A DNA stretch of 64,000 nucleotides from Laburnicola sp. R22_1 (taxonomy: Eukaryota; Ascomycota; Dothideomycetes; Pleosporales; Didymosphaeriaceae): the NCBI GenBank assembly GCA_014281115.1, contig JACONQ010000010.1, positions 2,666,001 to 2,730,000 on the forward strand, in the 5' to 3' direction. A program made the translations under genes and the position numbers. Under the pieces are notes generated by a model that worked only from the letters and a program-made list of their open reading frames with translations, was not told the DNA's origin and did not search any database. This document shows, piece by piece, positions 10,825 to 21,732 of the stretch; the stretch's first letter is position 1, and every line of letters begins with the position of its first letter.

Positions 10825-12160
10825 TTTTGCAGTACGAAAAGAAGCGGCACGAAGCTGGAGGGGATGCGGCAGTGGTGGAGCTACTCTCCAAATCTGTTTT
10901 CATACACGACGTTCTAAGTTTTGCGCCAAGCAGGAAAGAGCTATGTTCAGCATACTTCTTGCCATGGCAAATACATAATTCCTACACGTTCTCTAAAAAG
11001 TCGTCTCGTTTTAGGAGCTTCTTTGCGCCAACACAGAGTCTAGGTTTGCAGTGGATAAATCCATGTGCACTGTCATGCGTGGCCGTTATTCACTGGCTTA
11101 GCTTTTGCGATTTGATTGTCACCACAGGTGAGCCCCGTTGTGAGCAAATAGCCAATAGTGTTAGGATCGCTGATCACATAGCCAGCCGGGCGAAGAATCG
11201 CTAGGCGTGTTACCCCAGGATACTCAAAACATAGAATGGCATCCTAGTATTCGGAGACCTAGAGGCATTGGAACCAGCGAGTTGTGCGGTGGAGACGCCC
11301 CAGGCCGTTGTCAATCGGAGCTGTCTGGGCTCTTGTCGCTACTTATGACGTGAACAGCCTTGCGGCCATCATGTTCCGTACCACCCTTCCGCAGGGTGCC
11401 AGATCGAGCATGCAATGCCTGCACTGGACATGGTGGGTACGAGAAGTTCAGCCACAGTCGAGAAGATTGTGGCCAGCATTGGCCAAGGTTTTGAAGTCGA
11501 GGCGACTGCTCGCCATGAGGCTAAATGCTTGTCAGTTGTGGGGGCGGGGAACAGCCAGTGTGATGTGTTCAGTCTTCGGCAGCTTCCACATGTCGAGATG
11601 GGCGACCGGACGGAAAAACCTTAGTCCGAGCTGCGCTTGGACCCCGATTCGGGCTAGCGCCGCCTTCTATTTTCATGATGTAACGGCCAAACTGGACCGT
11701 CTAACCATCACCTACAAAGGTAGTATCATAGTATTACTATATCTTATCTATTCAAAACTCGGCAGAACTCCACGTTGCAGTGACCATGTCATTCATCAAT
11801 CAATCTCTCACCAAGTGCGAACATTTCAGGTTTGTTCAGAGTCACCCGCTAAGTGGATCTTACACGCCCGGAGATGCAATATATCATTACTGATCAGACA
11901 TTTAGATCTCGTGATCGACTACCTCCGGCATGAGGGGCCGATTTGCACGTGCTAACGAACAGTCCCCGGCCCAACCTGTCTCGCTGCTTCACCTTTTTCA
12001 ATGCGTTTTCAGCACACCCACAGCTTTCCCTTACAGCGTTGTACCGTATACCAAAAGGTCTGCGATGTTTCTCTTCCTGATCAGATATTTAGAAAGTGAT
12101 CACTGCCACTCTTCCTCGTGATTTTCTCAACTCGGAGCAAGACCACCTCCTCTCCAATCC
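10825..12160. other. Intergenic, no gene supported
   Basis: Mixed-composition DNA. The longest open frame (plus, 11284-11955) has no conserved motif, an erratic residue mix and no splice pattern that extends it. No RNA gene or repeat was recognised. Confidence 0.5.
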
Positions 12161-12774
12161 TCAGAGCTCCGAAAGCTCTTCCCGCCGACAAGCACCCCAG
12201 TGAAGAAGACTATGTGCAGGAGGGGTATCGTCCTTCATCCGTATCTGCAGAGCGATGGTCGTTTCGTTGCTTGGATAACGCGTGATATGCCCCTGTTCGC
12301 TCTCCGAGGCAATATCCGCTGCAACGATGAGCCCGTATTTGCCGCCACGAATGACCGCGCGTTCGTTGGAGTCTGGGAGAGTAACAACTGCCACTCCGGA
12401 GGTAAACGCGACGTATCTGTGACTGTATGAGCAATCTACACATATAGGATGGACTAAAGGCACGTGACGCACTGCACGAACGGAGCATTATGCAGTCCCC
12501 CGTCGAACCTGGGGGGCAGAATGGTAAAGGTCAGATTGGTCAAGTCTCCCAGCTGTTGTGACTTGGTGCCTGCGGTTCCCGGATCGGTGGAGACGTCGAA
12601 GGGCCGGGTGATCTGCCAACACTCGATGGTGGATCTTCCATTCACGGCGCCGATTGCAGTAATGTTGAAGCGAGTCTCCGATTGGCCCGCTGCTATTGAG
12701 AAAACTGATAGGAGGAGGAGGAGAAGTTGCAGAGTGCTGCCAGCAAGCGCGGTACTACGAGCGGCGGCCGCCAT
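12161..12774 (-). CDS. Small secreted fungal protein of a conserved, uncharacterised family
   Basis: Two exons, 12473-12774 and 12161-12416, joined through a 56-bp GT-AG intron (phase 2), give 185 aa. The N-terminus is a clear signal peptide (hydrophobic LLLLLLSVFSIAAG, cleavage near residue 30). The mature part contains SETRFNITAIGA, ECWQ, a GVAVVTLP strand and GGKYGLIVAADIA, then HITRYPS. From memory this pattern matches a small extracellular protein family common in plant- and soil-associated ascomycetes, proposed to have a cupin-like beta fold. No catalytic residues can be named. The intron choice is supported because the conserved region continues only when it is removed. A secreted, probably extracellular role is likely. 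Confidence 0.8.
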
Positions 12775-13488
12775 GTTGATGGGATCGGCAGTGTGACGAC
12801 GTGGTAAAATTATAACTGGACAGATGGTGGTCTGGGGAAGAAGGCAACTGGGATAGATTTATTGCCCGTCGCGATTATTGGCCAAGGGAGCGTTTGCTGA
12901 GTCGCGGCTTCCCCGCACTAGACACAACACATAATAATAATACCGCACGACAAGCATTAAACACGGATCACGACAAACACGGGTCAGCTCCTGCAGCTCG
13001 TATCGTATTAATAATGGATCGTATTAATAATGGATCCGCGTTTAAAAAAAGTCCCGACAGTCTGGAAAGCCATTGGTGAACCCTACAGCACACGACCCTT
13101 GGACGAGATGCGGCATTGCGATGCGCCTGGAACTCACCCTTTCATTGCTCACGCGCCTTCACCGGCTTCCTTGAGTCTAGCGTCAGGAATGTCGAGTTAC
13201 ACCACCGCGGCGATAAGCACCGCTCGGCGAAGTGCGCAGCTTGGTGTTGATATACAGTGTAGCCAACGTGCCGTAGCAGAGTACAGCTGCAAGTACGGCC
13301 GAAGCGTGCGCGGTTTATAGAGTGCGCTTTTTACCTTGAAACTAACTAATATAGCAGCTATGCACGCTTCGGCCGTACTCCGCTACCGTACGTTGGCTAC
13401 GCGGTCGATATAAGAAATCACTAGTCGCTTGCCCCAGCTCAGATACCACTTTCTCCATTCCACCTTTGTGGTGCCGATCATAGCTGCA
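12775..13488. other. Intergenic, contains a hairpin repeat
   Basis: Holds a short direct repeat (TCGTATTAATAATGGA twice, about 13001-13034) and the inverted repeat at 13259-13400 described separately. No coding region is supported. Confidence 0.55.
13259..13400. repeat. 142-bp hairpin, MITE-like
   Basis: The two halves are inverted copies. The left starts GTAGCCAACG and reaches CGGCCGAAGCGTGC. The right half, read on the other strand, shows the same blocks in the same order with a small deletion. The loop is AT-rich. No clear target duplication was found, so mobility is only suggested. Confidence 0.6.
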
Positions 13489-14929
13489 ATGACGGTTTCA
13501 ATCCTTCCCGCCGCGACTCCACCTCCAGGCGTCGTTTCCAATTTCCAGAATCCACCTTCGAGTGCCCAGACCGTCTACATCGTTATGAGCGTCTGCCTGA
13601 GCCTTGTCACACTGCTGGTCTTTATCAGGATCTACACTAGGGCACGCATTACAAAGTCGCTTTGGTGGGACGACTGTAAGTAAAGGAGCGTTTCCATTTC
13701 ATGCCATCGCTCTTCTATCACCCTGCTGACTTGAAATCTGATGCAGTGGCAAGCCTACTGGCTTGGGTGAGTTCGAGCAAGCGGACGGGCGCCCTGGGTC
13801 TCACCCAAGTAACCTACGCAGGTGTTCTTCGTCGCATTTCTTGGAGTCACTTTCGGCGCTGTGCAGAATGGGGGCGGTATTGATATCTGGAACATTCCGA
13901 AACCGAGATACACCCATTTCATCAAGGCATGCCCTCAATACCCGCCTGAGTCATATTGCGACGGCTGCAATGAGCTTGTACTGATTTGGTTGGGCAGTTC
14001 TGGAAACACATCATGATCTTTGCTCGTGTCGATATCACTCTGGCCAAAGTCGCCATTCTCCTGCTCTATCTCCGCTTGTTCGAACCTCGCATCACTGGCT
14101 CCACTCAAATGTGGTTCTGGATCTGGTTCATGATCGCATTCAACGTCGTGTACTGCTTTGTGCTGATATTGCTCGTCAAGCTGCAATGTGTTGGGCATAA
14201 GATTCCAAAGTCGAATGGCAGCTGCTTTAACCAGCAGGTACGTCTGTTAAGAGAGGTATTCGAAATGTTTGCTAACCAGTCGTCTTCGCTCCAGCTTCTC
14301 ATCATCACCGCTTCAGCTATCAATGTGATCACCGAGGTCGCGATCCTGGCAGTCGCAGTCGTTGCTGTCTGGGGGCTCCACATACGACTCGCAAGGAAGA
14401 TTTCGATTGTCGCTATTCTGAGTTTTGGATCAGCGTACGTGTAATTCAATCCTACAATCGCAGGGCAAAAGTCTGAGTACATTCGCCTTCCATTCGAAAA
14501 GCACTCAGACCCTGGTTCTAGTACTGTATAGAAGCGCTTCCTCGCACTCAACTAATATGCACAGTGGCATTGCGTTCAGTCTCGCCCGTCTCATTTGGCA
14601 GTCCCTGACCAAGAACACCAACCCAACCGTATACAACATGACCGTCATCATGCTCGCGTATGCGCAGCGCCCCATTCAGATTGAGCGTCGGCTGACCACC
14701 ATCTAGTACGGCTGAGACGACCGTGGCAATCATGGCAGCTTGCATGCCACTACTTTCTTCCTTCTACCGATACCACTTTCAACAACAATTGAAGTCTGTC
14801 ACCTCGAACCGGAGCTTGTCGCGCGATACTGGGCATAAAAAGCCGGGCAGGAAACCGCACCATCCGTTGAGTATTTCGGCAACAGACTTGGTGGAGGATA
14901 TGCCTCTAGAGGTATTACAAAGAGGCTGA
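13489..14929 (+). CDS. PTH11-like seven-transmembrane protein (fungal rhodopsin-like/Rhodopsin domain family)
   Basis: Seven exons: 13489-13675, 13747-13766, 13822-13926, 13998-14237, 14295-14434, 14565-14657, 14707-14929. They join to 1008 nt (335 aa). The protein has an extracellular N-terminus, a first membrane helix ending in the characteristic RIYTRARI..WWDD turn, then LLAWVFFVAFLG, LAKVAILLLYLRLF, WFWIWFMIAFNVVYCFVLILL, INVITEVAILAV, a late helix and the family-typical AETTVAIMAACMPLL, followed by a ~65-residue polar tail. This is the plan of the large ascomycete family of integral membrane proteins related to the PTH11 receptor. Ligand and G-protein coupling are unknown. The third intron uses a GC donor (AAG/GCATGC at 13927). 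The CFEM domain found in some members is absent. Confidence 0.85.
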
Positions 14930-15562
14930 CCTCTTCGTTGATACTTTGTCCTGTGTCTTCTACTTTGCTGTGCGCATTTGCGAGCTTTGGATCCGCGCTA
15001 GCTACGACGGAAGAATAGAAATTCAAAAAGGCGGTTGTCGATTCTTACCGACTCTCTGATAGACGCAAGATGATCATGACTCCTGCAAGTCGTGGAATAA
15101 GCCGGTCCGTTTATTGGAGAGCACGCTATCTGTGGAGAAAGCAGAGCCGCAAGTCTGACGTCCACGAAGACCATTCTTACGGCTTGAAAAAGCGGGTCTC
15201 ACCAGAAGCTAAGGTACGATGTGGTTTCCTGAATCCGATGAACGCGCTAGGCCCTTTCCGGAATCGTTCTGTTCCAAGTCGGATGAAAAACACTATGAAT
15301 GGACCAGGAATCCTTACTCCCACCTAACCAGATTTCGACAGAATGTTTCGCTACGCTGCCAGACTTCCCGAAATGCCCTTGCGATTCCCATGTCGATGGC
15401 AGGAATTTTCGTAGACGTCATGACACCACCACAGTACCACCCAAGGTACCTAAGGGTAAGCGAACAGGCTTGGCGGGAACGCGCCTCAAGGCGAAAAGTG
15501 TTGTGACTTTTTGACATTTCGTGAAACACCAACCTCCGTTTGACAGTGTTGGAATTGGCAAG
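14930..15562. other. Intergenic, no gene supported
   Basis: Tail of the receptor gene and promoter of the desaturase gene. Open frames at 15070-15327 and 15219-15506 lack conserved features and good starts. Confidence 0.5.
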
Positions 15563-17410
15563 ATGGAAAAGCCGCGCAGTGCTATTGTCGTTGGCGCTGG
15601 TGCGGGTGGAGTTGCTACCGCGGCTCGTCTCGCAGCTGCGGGATGGGATGTCACCGTTGTGGAAAAGAATGATTTCACTGGCGGACGATGCAGTCTGATC
15701 AATAGAGATGGATATGTACGTTATAAGGTCTGGCAATGGTGCGTGTACGCTGACGCGCATACAGAGATTCGATCACGGCCCGAGCCTGCTCCTCCTACCG
15801 CGTCTCTTTCACGAGACGTTCCGAGATCTAGGCACGTCCATGGAAGACGAGGGAGTGCACCTCGTGAAATGCGAACCCAACTACAACATCCACTTCCACG
15901 ACGGAACCTCGTTCAAGATGTCTACCGATCTATCGATTATGAAAGAAGAGATTGAGCGGTTTGAAGGCATCGACGGCTTCGAGCGGTACTTGTCCTTTCT
16001 CCAGGAATCGCATCGTCACTACGAACAATCTGTAACCCATGTGCTGCGCAAGAACTTCTACTCGCTCCTGAGCATGGTGCGTCCGAGCTTTTTGAGGTAT
16101 TTGCTGCAGTTGCATCCGTTTGAGAGCATCTATAGCCGGGCGAGTGGCTATTTCTGGACGGATAGGCTGAGGCGCGTGTTTACGTTTGCGAGTATGTACA
16201 TGGGCATGAGCCCGTTCGATGCACCAGGCACATACTCTCTGTTGCAGTACACCGAGTTGGCGGAGGGTATATGGTACCCCATTGGCGGGTTCCACAAGGT
16301 ATGAACCCGTGAGATCCCTCGAAAAGTCGAAACCCCAATACTCACTTCCACCCCCAGGTCATCGACGCCCTCGTCTCCATTGGCAAACGCAAAGGCGTAA
16401 AATACCACCTCTCCACCCCCATCTCGCGCATCGAAATCTCCCCCTCCAACCGCGCCACCGGCGTCGTCCTCCCCTCCGGCACCACCCTCAAAGCCGACCT
16501 CATCATCTGCAACGCCGACCTCGTCTACGCCTACAACCACCTCCTGCCGCCCTCCCCCTACGCCACCGCCCTCTCCACCCGCAACGCCTCCTGCTCCAGC
16601 ATCTCCTTCTACTGGGCCCTCGACACCCAGTTCCCCCAACTCTCCCCACACAACATCTTCCTCGCAGACGCCTACCAAGAATCCTTCGACACCATCTTCA
16701 AAAAACACCTCATCCCCGACCACCCCTCCTTCTACGTCAACGTCCCCTCGCGCGTCGACCCCACCGCCGCCCCGCCCGGCCGCGACGCCGTCGTCGTCCT
16801 CGTCCCCGTAGGCCACCTTTTCCCCTCGCGCTCGGAAGCGCACACAGGGCCGTCCGCCTCCCAAGACGGCGGGACGCAAGACTGGCCCGCCATGGTATCC
16901 GCCGCGCGCACCACGGTCCTCCGCACCATCGCGTCCCGGCTCCACGTCGCCCTCGGGCCGCACATCGTGCACGAGTCGGTCAACACGCCGCCCGCGTGGC
17001 GAGACGCGTTTAACCTTGATCGCGGGGCGATCCTCGGCCTCAGCCATTCGTTCTTCAACGTGCTTGGTTTTCGGCCCAGGACGAGGCATGCGGGTATCCG
17101 CGCCTTGTGGTTTGTCGGCGCGAGTACGCATCCGGGGACTGGGGTGCCGATTGTGCTGGCCGGGGCGAAGATTGTGACCGAGGAGATTTTGAAGGAGGGT
17201 GGGGAGGTGGTGCCGTGGGTGGAGAATGGGGCGGTGGGCAGAGAGGGGAGGAAGAGGAGGAGTCCGTTGGATCGGGTTAGGTGGGGGCCGGTGGTGGGTT
17301 GGGTGCATACGGAGGTTTTGCTTGTGTTTTTGGCTGTTTATTGGATTTTCATGGCTGGGGAGGGGGTGTGGGATTGGAGGGCGGCAAAGCTTGGGGGGGG
17401 GGATTGGTAG
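15563..17410 (+). CDS. carB: Phytoene desaturase (carotenoid biosynthesis, CarB/AL-1 type)
   Basis: Three exons, 15563-15715, 15765-16298 and 16358-17410, join in frame to 580 codons (579 aa), the usual fungal length. The N-terminus has the FAD-binding VVGAGAGGVATAARLAAAG with the acid of VVEKND about 20 residues on. The family hallmark GGRCSLI..GYRFDHGPSLLLL is split exactly by intron 1. YPIGGFHKV precedes intron 2. The C-terminus has VGASTHPGTGVPIVLAG, the second FAD motif of carotenoid desaturases, then a membrane anchor (VLLVFLAVYWIFMAG). Fungal enzymes of this type convert phytoene to lycopene or further desaturated carotenes at membranes. No phytoene synthase/cyclase, carotenoid oxygenase or opsin gene lies in the window, so it is not in a full car cluster here. 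Exon 3 is markedly GC-rich. Confidence 0.93.
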
Positions 17411-18377
17411 GGGGGTAATGGCTAATAGGTAATGGGTGAGGGGCTGTTGAGTAGTTGGTATCGTTAGACGTTAATTTTATGTTAGAATACTGTTCTCCTA
17501 TGCGGCGAGGTATTCGAGGCGCTCATCGATCGATGCCAAATAAGACAAACCTGCCCTGCCCTGCCCTGCCCTGTCCTGCCCTACCCCTACGTAGAAAAGC
17601 CACGTACTGTACGGGTATAACCTCTCACCCCCTCTATTATTGGATCTAACGCGCACCCTGTACCAACACTCACCGACTCACTCACTCACTCATCACTCAT
17701 CCAGCATCCCCCCAGCGCCCCTCCGCCCCACCGGACCTACTATCCACGCTACATCATGCAGCCCCTCCACCCCCAGCCCAGCCCTCGCATACCGTACCTC
17801 CAAAACGCCCTCCCAGCATCACATCGTACCAGCATCGCATCCTAGGTAGGTAGTAGGTAGTTTATTCCCTACCTACTCAGACTGCTCTCGTCCCGCTCTC
17901 CTCCTCGTGCGCTGCACATGCATGCAACGCAAGAGGAGAAAAGACCAGCACATGCACAAGCACAACGAACAGCTCAGCTCAGCTCAGCTCAGCTCAGCTG
18001 AACGGAACCGAACGGAACCGAACGAAACCCTCTCTACCCAGACTTCAACCATGACCACGCACGCACGCACGCACGCTGCATTCCCATCTTACAACTGTCA
18101 ATCACACCGCATCGCATCGCTTCGTATCGTCTCACAAGCAAGCAAGCAAGCCAGAGATTAAACCTCGTCCCAAATACTATACCTCCAACCACCATCCCTC
18201 GTACAAGCGACACCCGTGCAGCACCCAGCACCAGGGGGCACCAATCACAGCAACAACAACGACCACACAAGCCAACCAGCCAACCAACCAAACAAAACAA
18301 ACATAAAAGACATAGATCATGCAAACATGCACATCATGCACATCATGGGTATCATTTCTTCGTTCATGTCCCCACCC
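17411..18377. other. Microsatellite-rich intergenic region
   Basis: 3' flanks of the desaturase and of the convergent Nog2 gene. It holds short tandem arrays: CCTGC repeats near 17550-17580, CTCA repeats near 17675-17695, CAGCT repeats near 17970-18000, GCAC repeats near 18056-18078 and CAAG repeats near 18134-18151. Reading frames through it are low-complexity products of these repeats. No gene. Confidence 0.7.
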
Positions 18378-20634
18378 CTACGCCTTCTTCCCCTTCCGTT
18401 TCTTCGCCTTGGCGTCCGCCAACGCCGCAGATATAGCCGCCACCTCGCCCTCGACTTCTTGATCGTCTCCGCTCGCTCCGCCCTCACCAACAAACGCATC
18501 AGCATCATTCCCGTCTTCTCCAGAGCCTTCGTCCTGCTCATCATCACTCGCGTCGCCGCCTTCGAGCGGGAGCCCCTCATCATCGCTGAACCCCTCGAAT
18601 TCGTCGTCATCCCCATCCTCTCCCGCCGCACAGGCAGTGCCGTCAGTAGCGCCAGCAACGCCCCCCGTCCCTCCACTCTCAGCATCCCTCTTCCTCTTCC
18701 TCCGCATCTCCCCCAGCTTGCCATCTCGATTATCCATACCCCTGACCGGCCCACCAGCCTCGCCCCCCTTTTCCTCCTCCGGCGGCGGCGTATACCAAGG
18801 AATCTTCCCTCTTATCCAATCATTCAGCACGATCCTCGCAACAGCATCCAAATCCCCCTCTCCACCTTTCAGCAACCTCCCCTGTTTCCGACACAGCAGC
18901 TCAAGAAAACCGGTCGAATCCGTGTATCCGCTGACTTCGTACGTGCGCTGCAGATGCTTGGGCTGCACGCGCCGAAGCACGGCTTCGACGTACTGCGCAG
19001 GCCACTCGACGTTCTCGACGCGTATGCTGCCTCGTAACAGGAGCTCCTCGTCCGTGTCTTGCTGGTTCGGCGGCACGATGCCGGGGCAGTCGATCAGGTA
19101 GATGCGCTTCATCAGCGTGATGTATTGCCACACTTTTGTCTCGCCGGCAATAGGAGCAACGGTGCAGACTTTCTTTTTCCGGAGTGTGTTGACGATGGAT
19201 GATTTACCGACGTTGGGGTACCCAATCAGGCCGACGGATATCTGTTTGCGGTCCGAATGCAACTGGCTGAACTGCCGCAAAAGTGAAATCAAAGATCCTT
19301 TTCCGAAGCTGTTGTTTATATTCGCGTGGAAAGCTAGCGTCGGAAACCCTTTACTTAAGTGTCTGACCCAAGCCGCCTGGAGACACGTTAGTTGTGCTCC
19401 ATATAATAACATCAGGAAATTGATGTTTGAATAGATGTGTGAAGCGTTACTAAGAGAGCCACCACAAAGCTGCAGAGCGCAAGGCCTAGCAGAGGCGGCC
19501 CTCAACTCAAACGAGACACGGCGAACTCTAGCGACTCGCCACCAGCACGGTAGCTCGTCTACCCACAACCATAACGGCCGCGGGGGAGCGAGTCGTCTTT
19601 GATCTCCCAAAGATGTAACAGAACCAGTCCATGAGGAGGGATAGATCCTTGACTTATCGATGGGGTAAAAGAGGGGCGAAGGAAGAAAGTGAAACTTACA
19701 GCAACACGACTGGGGACCAGATCGACCTTATTTAATACAAATACAAGGTGCTTGTGGGGGGCCTCCTGCCGTAGGTATTTCTCCACGGAGCGGCAGCGGG
19801 TCCCGATAGGATCTCTCGCGTCGATCACATGCAGAATGACATCCGACGAATCAATCACTTTATACAACTCGTTCCAGATGCGTTTTGACGTGCCCTGTGC
19901 GAGGTTTAGTGCGTGGGTAAGGGAGGGGAACGGTTAGCGAGGACTTACCTTGCTGAAGATGGCTTCTTTCGCCGTGGTTAGAACACCATCCGCTTCGTTG
20001 TTCTCCTGCCCCGACATGCCTGACAACAGCTTCGCTTCCTCCAGCCTGTCTAGGTACTGGTCGTGCATGTCGTCGGTCCGTCCCGCCAGGCTCTCGATGG
20101 AGTCAAAATCGAGCTTCGGCCGCTTCCTCTGTGCCTTGGGCCCAAACGTGTCGCTGAACGGCTGGCTGTCGACGGCGATCTTCGCCTGGTGTTCCTTGAG
20201 GCCGTTTACGTTCTTCTTCTCTTCGATCAGGGACATGGGCAGCTTGTTGCGCTTGAGCAGAAACGACGTGGGGTCCGAGGCTTGTGCCTGCACCGCGGAG
20301 CGGAAGGAATCGAGGGCATCCTGGGTGATTACGCGCGTGTTGTTGAACCACTTGCGATTGGGCTCGACGCGGGCGACGGGCGCCTCGCGGTTCTGGTACG
20401 AGGCGGCTTTGGTGACCTTGCCCGAGGCATTGTGCTGGGCCTTGCCGTCGGTGAGCCGCTTGAGCACCTTGACCTTTTTGGCGGAGCGGTAGAAGTTTTC
20501 GCCCTTGACTTTGACCTGCATGCTGTTAGTGCGGCCGCGGGGAAGACTGGGCGGTGCACACGCACATTGGCCATGCCATCGCCGGTGGCGCCCTGCCGCT
20601 CCTTGCGGTTCGCCTCCTTCTTGTGGGTGCCCAT
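18378..20634 (-). CDS. NOG2: Nucleolar GTP-binding protein 2 (Nog2), 60S ribosome assembly
   Basis: Four exons on the minus strand, 20566-20634, 19949-20515, 19700-19894 and 18378-19376, join to 1830 nt (609 aa). The N-terminus has the Nog2-specific [13 protein letters not shown] and LSLIEEK-type segments. The circularly permuted GTPase follows, in the order G4 (NKVD, preceded by DARDP), then G1 (GYPNVGKSS), then G3 (DCPG). This order is diagnostic of the Nog2/Ynr053c group. The C-terminus is a long acidic, then lysine-rich tail (ending KKRKGKKA), usual in filamentous fungi. The protein acts on pre-60S particles in the nucleolus and nucleus and should be essential. Intron 3 (19377-19699) is 323 bp, much longer than the others. 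It shares a 186-bp promoter with the divergent mitochondrial ribosomal gene. Confidence 0.95.
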
Positions 20635-20820
20635 GATGTTTGTCGAGTGGGGGGAAGCTGGGCGACGTTGGAGGAGCGGCGCAGAGTGAATTTTGGCCCA
20701 ACTTTTTTCGCACTAGCACGCTAGCCCGGAGGGTCTGCAAGCGGGTTAGCGTCGTGAACTTGCGAATTCACTTTTGGAACCACGACTTTGTCTCCCACTG
20801 CCAGCACCGCCGCCATCGCC
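20635..20820. promoter_or_regulatory. Bidirectional promoter between Nog2 and a mitochondrial ribosomal protein gene
   Basis: Only 186 bp separate the two start codons, which face away from each other. The stretch has no clear TATA box, as often in ribosome-biogenesis promoters. Sharing suggests coordinated growth-linked expression of nucleolar and mitochondrial ribosome genes. That part is inference. Confidence 0.55.
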
Positions 20821-21732
20821 ATGCCGCCCCGAATAACAGTCCGCTTCCCCTGGGCCGTCTCCCATGGCTTCCATGCCAGCCCCGCGCTGCGCACCTTCTC
20901 CTCGACCTCGCCGTCGCTTGCCCTCGGCCCAGAGTCCCCTAACTACATCGAAGTGCCGAAGCCGCTGCAGCCGACGTTCCCCCTCAAGCCAGACATAAAG
21001 GGCCATCTGCCCGTCCCCCGCGACGTCTTCAAGACGCGATCGAAGCTCCCCAAGGAGTCGGACAAGTTCCTGGCCCAGTCATCCCAAGAGGCCAGGAAGC
21101 CCGCGCAGCCGGGCCCGTACAGCAAAGACGCCGAATACAGGCTGTACAAGCAGCGACTGGCCGACGCGAGGAAAAAGGCCCTGCGCGAGGGCGTCAAGGA
21201 GCTGCACGCGCGCAAGGTCGCCACGGATTCCGCCCTCACGGCGCAAATACAACGGAGCAATGCCCACCGACGGGCCCTCGCCATGGCGCCGCCCCGGACC
21301 GTCGACGTCCTCACGCAGACGTCCATCTCCAAGGGCGTCCGCGATTTTCTCAACAACGAGCTGCCGTCGACGCCGCGCGTGCAGATCGCCAACATGCGAC
21401 GGAGAGCCTACATGAGCCGCTTGGCGAAGCAGGATACCGTGCGTCGATCGCGTCTCCACGACCTCTACACGAATGCGAGGGAGTTCATCGTGAACGAGCA
21501 GCAGCTGGACGACGCCATCGAGAAGGCCTTTGGCACCGACGCCCTGCCCGTGCGCTGGGACGCCCAGGGCGAGGTCAATACGACGACCGGAAACGGCGTC
21601 AGCCCCTGGGAAGGAGGAATACCCGAAGGTGTTGGTGAGAGGCTCAAAAAGCTCAAGGGAAGCGAGGGCGTTGCTCTGGCCAAGGAGCGCGTCAAGAAGG
21701 TCGCCGAAGCGCTTACCGGCGGCAAGATGTAA
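20821..21732 (+). CDS. Probable mitochondrial small-subunit ribosomal protein mS26 (Pet123-like)
   Basis: Single exon, 303 aa, starting at the ATG at 20821 in a good context. The N-terminus is basic and hydroxylated without acids (RITVRFPWAVSHGFHASPALRTFSS), a typical mitochondrial targeting sequence. The centre is a long charged helix (YSKDAEYRLYKQRLADARKKALREGVKELHARK) and a second helical region (RVQIANMRRRAYMSRLAKQDTVRRSRLHDLY), as in the fungal mS26/Pet123 family. Length fits the yeast protein (about 320 aa). It would sit in the small subunit of the mitochondrial ribosome. Family assignment is from pattern memory, not alignment. Another mitoribosomal protein is the main alternative. Confidence 0.7.
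   Translation: MPPRITVRFPWAVSHGFHASPALRTFSSTSPSLALGPESPNYIEVPKPLQPTFPLKPDIKGHLPVPRDVFKTRSKLPKESDKFLAQSSQEARKPAQPGPYSKDAEYRLYKQRLADARKKALREGVKELHARKVATDSALTAQIQRSNAHRRALAMAPPRTVDVLTQTSISKGVRDFLNNELPSTPRVQIANMRRRAYMSRLAKQDTVRRSRLHDLYTNAREFIVNEQQLDDAIEKAFGTDALPVRWDAQGEVNTTTGNGVSPWEGGIPEGVGERLKKLKGSEGVALAKERVKKVAEALTGGKM

Noticed and set aside
11284..11955. 223-aa open frame on the plus strand
   Set aside because: No conserved motif, irregular composition, no splice-supported extension.
13489..14929. Idea that the 7TM gene next to the desaturase is a CarO-type opsin
   Set aside because: It shows PTH11-like family motifs (WWDD, AETTVAIM) and no retinal-binding Lys motif of microbial opsins.
16148..17308. 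386-aa open frame on the minus strand
   Set aside because: Antisense to the GC-rich third exon of the phytoene desaturase; residue mix (Gly/Val/Asp runs, His/Pro runs) is a shadow of the real gene.
17540..18160. Regular short repeats considered as CRISPR or telomere
   Set aside because: They are 4-5 bp microsatellites without spacers; no TTAGGG arrays, and the organism is a fungus.
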